Source: Halobacterium sp. DL1
Lineage (GTDB): Archaea > Halobacteriota > Halobacteria > Halobacteriales > Halobacteriaceae
Length of the DNA: 64,000 nt
Assembly (NCBI GenBank): GCA_000230955.3
Contig: CP007060.1
Location: 1,984,001 to 2,048,000 of the forward strand
Direction of reading: 5' to 3'
The notes below the pieces were generated by a model that searched no databases, was not told the origin of the DNA, and worked only from the letters and a program-made list of their open reading frames with translations. A program made the position numbers and the translations under genes. Positions 59,859 through 64,000 of the stretch are shown here, piece after piece. The number at the start of each line of letters is the position of its first letter. The first letter of the stretch is position 1.

Positions 59859-60608
59859 TCACATGTACATCCGGTCCTCGGGGCGTTCCTCCTCTGCGGT
59901 GGCCTTCATGCGCTCGCTGAGGTCCTCGTAGTGCTGGGCGACCTCCCCCGCGAACGCCTTCAGGGGCTCCGTGTCCACGCCGAGGTCGTAGACGCCGTCG
60001 ACGGCCTCCACGAGGCGAATCGCTGCCTCCACGTCCGGCACCTGCGCGTGGACGGGCGTCGTGTAGACGCAGGCCCGGAGCTGCGAGTCGATGCCGCGGC
60101 CGAGCAGTTCGCCGTTCACGCCGTCGAGGAACCCGTTGCCCATCGCCGGCACGTCGACATCCCCGAGTCGCTTCTCGCGGTAGTCGTCGGTGGCGATGTA
60201 GAACGTGCGGTGTTCGTCCGGGCCGTGGGCGATGGGGACGCCGGAGAGCACGGCGACTTCGTCGACGTCCTGGCCCTCGAGCCAGGAGAGCAGCGACCGC
60301 GCGAACGGTTCGGCCGCGAGAGACGGGATGAACAGTTCGCCGACGAGCACGGTGACGTCGAGTCCCGGCTTCGAGAAGAACCGCGTGTGGTGTCGCGGCA
60401 CGCCGTTCTCGAAGGGGGTGATGGCGGGCAGGCTGTCGACGACGACGTGCCCGGTCTGTTCGAGTTCGAGGTGGTCGACGAGGTAGTCCGCGGCGGTGAG
60501 GCCGGCGAGCCCATACTGCGAGAACCCGCAGAGCAGCGCGTCGTTCGGGGTGGAGTCGTGCGTGTAGTGGAAGTCGGCCTGCTCGGTGCGAACTGGTGTG
60601 TCGGCCAT
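59859..60608 (-). CDS. PAC2-family proteasome assembly chaperone-like protein
   Basis: A 249-residue PAC2-family protein. The core has ALLCGFSQYGLAGLTAADYL, LITPFENG-like and VYTTPVHAQVPDVEAAIRL regions. The last three residues are Met-Tyr-Met after EDR, matching a hydrophobic-Tyr-any (HbYX) tail that in archaeal PbaB and in proteasomal ATPases inserts between alpha subunits. A role at the 20S proteasome is therefore likely but not shown. It starts at ATG. The proteasome-type operon of this window lies 53 kb away. Confidence 0.85.
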   Translation of the reverse strand: MADTPVRTEQADFHYTHDSTPNDALLCGFSQYGLAGLTAADYLVDHLELEQTGHVVVDSLPAITPFENGVPRHHTRFFSKPGLDVTVLVGELFIPSLAAEPFARSLLSWLEGQDVDEVAVLSGVPIAHGPDEHRTFYIATDDYREKRLGDVDVPAMGNGFLDGVNGELLGRGIDSQLRACVYTTPVHAQVPDVEAAIRLVEAVDGVYDLGVDTEPLKAFAGEVAQHYEDLSERMKATAEEERPEDRMYM

Positions 60609-60674
60609 GTGTGAGAGAACGGGGACGACGTCCTTAGCCGTTAGCCCGGACTGGGGAGGGGTTGTCCGAAAGCC

Positions 60675-62021
60675 TCAGTCGTCGGCGTGCATCTCGACGC
60701 GCCCCTCTATCTCGGGGTCGATGCCGCGCTCGCGGGCGTACTCGGCGAGCACCTGGTGTTGCACGCCGAGGCGCTCGACGCGGTGGGCCTCGTCGAGGGC
60801 GGGGAACTCGTCGTCGGAGTAGAACAGGTAGTCCGTGGTGGCGAGCGTGTACGTGCGCTCGGGGTCGACGGCGTCGCCGCCGACGGTGACTTCGACGAGT
60901 TCGTCCGTATCGGCGTCCCAGACGAGTTCCGCGCCCGAGACGTGGGCGTGCCACCACTCGGGTTCCGCGAATCCCAGGCTCCCGCCGCGCGCGCCGCGGA
61001 ACACGTCCAGCAGTTCCGCGCCAGTCAGTTCCGCGACGCTCACCGGTTCCTCGAAGGGCACGACGCTGACGAGGTCCGACACCGTCACCTCGCCCTCGAT
61101 GGCAGGGCCGTCCCGGACGCCACCGGAGTTCTGGAGCGCTACGTCCGTCCCCGCGGCCCACCGGTAGGCGTCCGCGACGAAGTTCCCGATGCGGGACTCC
61201 CCGCGGAACAGCGTCTTCTCGGTGCGCTCCAGCGGCGTCTCGACCTCCCCGACGACGTCGTTCAGCCCGGTCTCGTCCATCCGCTCCTGGAGTCGCTCGG
61301 CGAGCGGTTCGTGAACGGGTTCGTCGGCGACGACGCGGCGGGTCACGTCCCCGGATTCGAGGTTCACTTCGAGGACGACCTCGCCGCCCGACCCCGGTCG
61401 CGTGAGGAGCGTCCCGTCGATGCGCTCGACGCGCTCCGAGGCGATGTGGCCGCCGAGGACGGCGTCCACGTCGGTGGCGGCGGCGAGTTCCTCGTCGTCG
61501 CGCCCCAGGTGGGAGAGCACGACGACGTAGTCGGCGCCCGCGTCGCGGAGGTCGGCGGCGGCCTCACGGGTCGCGGCGACCGGGTCGGTGACGGTGAGGT
61601 CGCTCGCCATCGGGTTCAGCGCGGGCGTAGCGTCGTCGAGGACGCCGAGGAAGCCGACGCGTACGCCGTCGCGCTCGACGATGGTCCACGGTTCGACGCC
61701 GCCGATGGGGTCGCCGTCGCGCGAGACGTTCGCGCTCACCCAGGTCTGTGGGGAGTCGGCGACGATTTCGGCCGTGGTGTCGGCGCCGTAGTCGAAGTCG
61801 TGGTTGCCGAACGTCGCCACGTCGGGGTCGACAGCCTCGTAGAGGTCGAGCGCCTGCCGGCCCTCGGTCACGAGCGAGAGCACGCCCGGCGACGTGTTGT
61901 CCCCGGACCCGGCGGCGATGGCGTCGCCGCGGTCGCGGAGGAGGGAGGCGAGTCGCCCGGCCTGCTCGGGCGTGTCGTAGACGTTCTCCAGGTCTGAGTA
62001 GTGGAGGATGCGGACCGCCAT
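60675..62021 (-). CDS. 5'-nucleotidase-like metallophosphatase, paralogue 2
   Basis: A 448-residue two-domain protein like the one at 54041-55411. It has SDLENVYD with Glu in place of the usual DxH His, GNHDFDYG, and VLSHLGRD. The usual GHxH/GHxQ motif reads GGHIASER, so one expected metal ligand is missing. The C-terminal part has GESRIGNFVADAYRW and LQNSGGVRDG, closer to classical nucleotidases than paralogue 1. It has no signal peptide. I chose the ATG at 62021. Substrate and activity are uncertain. Confidence 0.82.
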   Translation of the reverse strand: MAVRILHYSDLENVYDTPEQAGRLASLLRDRGDAIAAGSGDNTSPGVLSLVTEGRQALDLYEAVDPDVATFGNHDFDYGADTTAEIVADSPQTWVSANVSRDGDPIGGVEPWTIVERDGVRVGFLGVLDDATPALNPMASDLTVTDPVAATREAAADLRDAGADYVVVLSHLGRDDEELAAATDVDAVLGGHIASERVERIDGTLLTRPGSGGEVVLEVNLESGDVTRRVVADEPVHEPLAERLQERMDETGLNDVVGEVETPLERTEKTLFRGESRIGNFVADAYRWAAGTDVALQNSGGVRDGPAIEGEVTVSDLVSVVPFEEPVSVAELTGAELLDVFRGARGGSLGFAEPEWWHAHVSGAELVWDADTDELVEVTVGGDAVDPERTYTLATTDYLFYSDDEFPALDEAHRVERLGVQHQVLAEYARERGIDPEIEGRVEMHADD

Positions 62022-62097
62022 TGTCGACCGGAGGCGCGCACCCCCAATGAGGGCTTCGACCGCGACTGATAAATGCCGGTAGCGGCTAGCTGGAGCC

Positions 62098-62337
62098 ATG
62101 TTGACGGTGGCGACCGACGACGGGGAGACGCTGTACGTCGCCGAGGACGAGGCCGAGCGCGGACAGGACGGCCCGTTCCTCGTCGTCTACCGCACGCCCG
62201 AGCGGGAACGCCGGTGGGGCTGGTTTTGCACGAACTGCGAGTCCGTCGACAACGCGATGGACTCGATGGGGCGCATCGAGTGCAACGTCTGCGGGAACTT
62301 CAAGAAGCCCGACGAGTGGGACTCTGCTCACGAGTAG
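62098..62337 (+). CDS. Small zinc-ribbon protein (DUF5816-like)
   Basis: A 79-residue protein with a beta-rich N-terminal half (MLTVATDDGETLYVAEDEAE, then PFLVVYRTPERERRWGWF). A ribbon with CTNC and CNVC pairs (residues about 44-68) ends KPDEWDSAHE. It fits a haloarchaeal family remembered as DUF5816 of unknown function. It starts at ATG 62098. The following 246 bases hold only weak open frames and the promoter of the next gene. Confidence 0.8.
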   Translation: MLTVATDDGETLYVAEDEAERGQDGPFLVVYRTPERERRWGWFCTNCESVDNAMDSMGRIECNVCGNFKKPDEWDSAHE

Positions 62338-62548
62338 CGCGCCCGTCCTCCCGCAAGCCGGACGATATACACAACGTGTCGGGACCTGGGTGCACGAGCC
62401 GCGTCGACAGCGAGAAGACGGCGGCTGGGCTCGACTGCGACTACCAGCGCCGGCGACTCCATGAATCGGACAGCTAGAGTTCCACTCCGATTGGTTTCCG
62501 TTCGTCCAGTTTTCTGCGTCTTTCTTCGACGTTCTGCACACGGTGGGA

Positions 62549-62559
62549 AAGCTTATAAC
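62549..62559 (+). promoter_or_regulatory. TATA box for the gene at 62584
   Basis: AAGCTTATAAC lies about 30 bases before the ATG at 62584, so the transcript is probably leaderless. The match to the haloarchaeal TATA consensus is strong. Confidence 0.65.
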
Positions 62560-62583
62560 CTGCTTTGCCGAAGGGTAGTACGC

Positions 62584-62892
62584 ATGGGGACTGTTACCAC
62601 CCCTCCCGACGAGCAGGCCCGGTCGATCTTCGCCGACCTCGGGTACAGTCTCGCAGGTGACGGCGCGGAGTTCTCCGCGACTCGCGACTGGAAGGAGATA
62701 CGAGTCTCCGCCGTCACAGAGCACGTCGACACGCCCGACGACAGCGGCTATCGCTGTTTCGTCACGTGGGCGGACGAGGCCGACGCACTCGAGCGAGAGT
62801 TACGCCGCGTAGATCCGCCCTACGAGTGGGCGGTGATGGGGGTCGAAGAGGACGGCGACTACGAGGTAGCGCGCGCGCCGCCGGTCGAGTAA
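62584..62892 (+). CDS. Haloarchaeal hypothetical protein (DUF7116-like)
   Basis: A 102-residue acidic protein reading MGTVTTPPDEQARSIFADLG at its start, then a beta-rich centre (FSATRDWKEIRVSAVTEHVD, GYRCFVTWADEADALERELR) and a final PYEWAVMGVEEDGDYEVAR strand. It resembles a family remembered as DUF7116, widely conserved in haloarchaea without known function. The strong TATA box 30 bases upstream supports this start over an in-frame ATG at 62461. Confidence 0.8.
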   Translation: MGTVTTPPDEQARSIFADLGYSLAGDGAEFSATRDWKEIRVSAVTEHVDTPDDSGYRCFVTWADEADALERELRRVDPPYEWAVMGVEEDGDYEVARAPPVE

Positions 62893-62928
62893 CCGGCACG
62901 CCCGCGGTATTTTTCGAGGAACTGCTGC

Positions 62929-64000
62929 CTACCGGAGGGACTCCCGCGTCGCCGCGAGTCCCGCGTCGGCGTCGACGTCCGCACCCAGCGCGTCGAAGGC
63001 GTCGGCGAGCGCCGCGACGACCAGGGTCACGTTCTCCGGGCGAGCGCCGTGGCCCATGCAGCCGATGCGGAACACGTCGCCCGACAGGTCGCCGAGCCCG
63101 GCGGCGATCTCGAGGTCGTAGGCGTCGAGCACGTAGTCGATGACCGCGCCGTCGTCGACGCCGTCGGGCACGCGGACGGCGTTGAGACTCGGCAGCCAGT
63201 AGTCGTCTTCCGGATTGAGGCCGAGCCCCATCGCCTCGACGCCGGCCTTCAGCGCGCCCGCCATCTCCAGGTGGCGCTCCCAGCGGTTCTCGATGCCCTC
63301 CTCGGCCACGAGGCGGAGTGCCTCCCGAAGCGCGTAGACGTTCGAGACCGGCGCTGTGTGGTGGTACGCGCGCTCGTCGCCCCAGTAGCCCTCCAGCAGC
63401 GAGAGGTCGAGGTACCACGAGCGAGCGGGCTCCTCGCGGTCCAGAACTTTGTCCATCGCACGGTCGTTCAGCGTCAGCGGACTGGCACCCGGCGGACAGG
63501 AGAGGCACTTCTGCGGGCCGGCGTACGCCGCGTCGATGTTCCAGTCGTCGACGCGCAGTTCGACGCCGCCGATGCTCGTCACTGTGTCGGCGATCACGAG
63601 CGCGTCGTGGTCGTGGGCAGCCTCGGTGATGGCGGGCACGTTCGGCTGCTTCGCGCCCGTGGACGTCTCCGCGTGGACGAACCCGAAGACGTCCGGGTCG
63701 TACTCCTCGCAGGCGTCGGCCACGTCGTCGGGGTCCAGGGGTTCCCCCCACGGGGCGCCGACGCGCACCACGTCGCCACCCGCCCGGCGCGCCATCTCCG
63801 CCATCCGGTCGCCAAAGTAGCCGTTCGTCGGCGCGAGGAACGTGTCCCCGGGTTCGACGAGGTTGCCGATGGCCGCCTCCATCGCCGCGCTCCCCGTCCC
63901 CGAGACGGGAATCGTCCACTCGTTGTCCGTCTGGAACGCGTACCGGAGCAGTTCCTGGGTCTCGTCCATGATGTCGACGAACGACGGGTCGAGGTGGCCC
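62929..64000 (-). CDS. PLP-dependent aminotransferase, alanine-glyoxylate / serine-pyruvate type (5' end beyond window)
   Basis: At least 357 residues of a class V aminotransferase; the N-terminus lies past position 64000. Visible motifs are PVSGTGSAAMEAAIGNLVEP, FVHAETSTGAKQPNVPAI, VIADTVTSIGGVELRVDDWN, the PLP lysine in YAGPQKCLSCPPGAS, and GCMGHGARPENVTLVV near the C-terminus. It probably moves an amino group between alanine or serine and glyoxylate or pyruvate. The acidic C-terminal end (ALGADVDADAGLAATRESLR) is normal for halophiles. The true start cannot be seen. Confidence 0.9.
   Translation of the reverse strand, partial: GHLDPSFVDIMDETQELLRYAFQTDNEWTIPVSGTGSAAMEAAIGNLVEPGDTFLAPTNGYFGDRMAEMARRAGGDVVRVGAPWGEPLDPDDVADACEEYDPDVFGFVHAETSTGAKQPNVPAITEAAHDHDALVIADTVTSIGGVELRVDDWNIDAAYAGPQKCLSCPPGASPLTLNDRAMDKVLDREEPARSWYLDLSLLEGYWGDERAYHHTAPVSNVYALREALRLVAEEGIENRWERHLEMAGALKAGVEAMGLGLNPEDDYWLPSLNAVRVPDGVDDGAVIDYVLDAYDLEIAAGLGDLSGDVFRIGCMGHGARPENVTLVVAALADAFDALGADVDADAGLAATRESLR

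Noticed and set aside
62376..62477. A 33-residue frame starting with GTG in the gap before the gene at 62584
   Set aside because: It has no ribosome site, no TATA box at the right distance and no motif. Chance open frames of this size are common here.

Overview
The window looks like chromosome from a halophilic archaeon (class Halobacteria). The evidence is high GC, strongly acidic proteins, very tight packing on both strands, TATA boxes 25-35 bases before leaderless starts, and haloarchaeal families: a HalOD1 domain, Bat/HTH-10 regulators, TbsP, an lsm-rpl37e overlap, haloarchaeal membrane and zinc-ribbon families, and archaeal replication, proteasome and RNA-repair genes. A Halobacterium-like genus is a guess. 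I see no prophage, plasmid, transposase, CRISPR array or rRNA.

Layout. 0-12 kb: a HalOD1 protein, a Dna2-like Fe-S nuclease-helicase, a zinc alcohol dehydrogenase, a divergent proteasome beta-alpha operon, an Lhr-type helicase, and a Bat-like regulator with a GNAT enzyme. 12-19 kb: an MBL hydrolase, then ribosome rescue and quality control (rqcH upstream of pelA on the same strand), a ZIP transporter and surE. 19-24 kb: a YcaO protein fused to a Cys4 E1-like domain, the regulator tbsP and a CHAT (caspase-like) protein. 24-33 kb: glyA and folD (one-carbon metabolism), a membrane molybdopterin oxidoreductase, an HExxH protease, an M42 peptidase, lsm-rpl37e, purF and a DUF420 protein. 33-38 kb: tRNA-Leu(GAG), two regulators, small zinc ribbons and an MBF1-like factor. 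38-50 kb: AlaX, acyl-CoA dehydrogenase, serine acetyltransferase, a small Hsp20-like gene coupled to a CDC48 ATPase, aldehyde dehydrogenase, and gins51-priS. 50-64 kb: archease-DoxX-rtcB, two diverged 5'-nucleotidase-like paralogues, lipoproteins, an M24 peptidase, a ribose-1,5-bisphosphate isomerase-like protein, a PAC2 protein ending in a proteasome-docking-like tail, and a PLP aminotransferase cut by the window end.

The most interesting non-coding signal is a dispersed element of about 100-112 nt. It has the form GGACTGAAAGGGGC, a 10-12 bp helix of different sequence in each copy, a partly conserved core, the other helix strand, then GGGGCTTTCT. Three good copies are present: two head to head between pelA and rqcH, and one between alaX and the acyl-CoA dehydrogenase gene. 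A decayed inverted pair lies before the dna2-like gene and a possible variant lies near 57.8 kb. Because the helix sequence changes while pairing is kept, a structured RNA or hairpin-dependent mobile unit is likely. A second palindromic arrangement, with matching T-run/hairpin modules and 13- and 14-nt perfect inverted repeats, fills the convergent gap between surE and ycaO.

By theme, the window is rich in protein and RNA quality control: a proteasome pair, PAC2, CDC48, pelota, RqcH, AlaX, RtcB/archease and LSm. Much of the rest is housekeeping metabolism.
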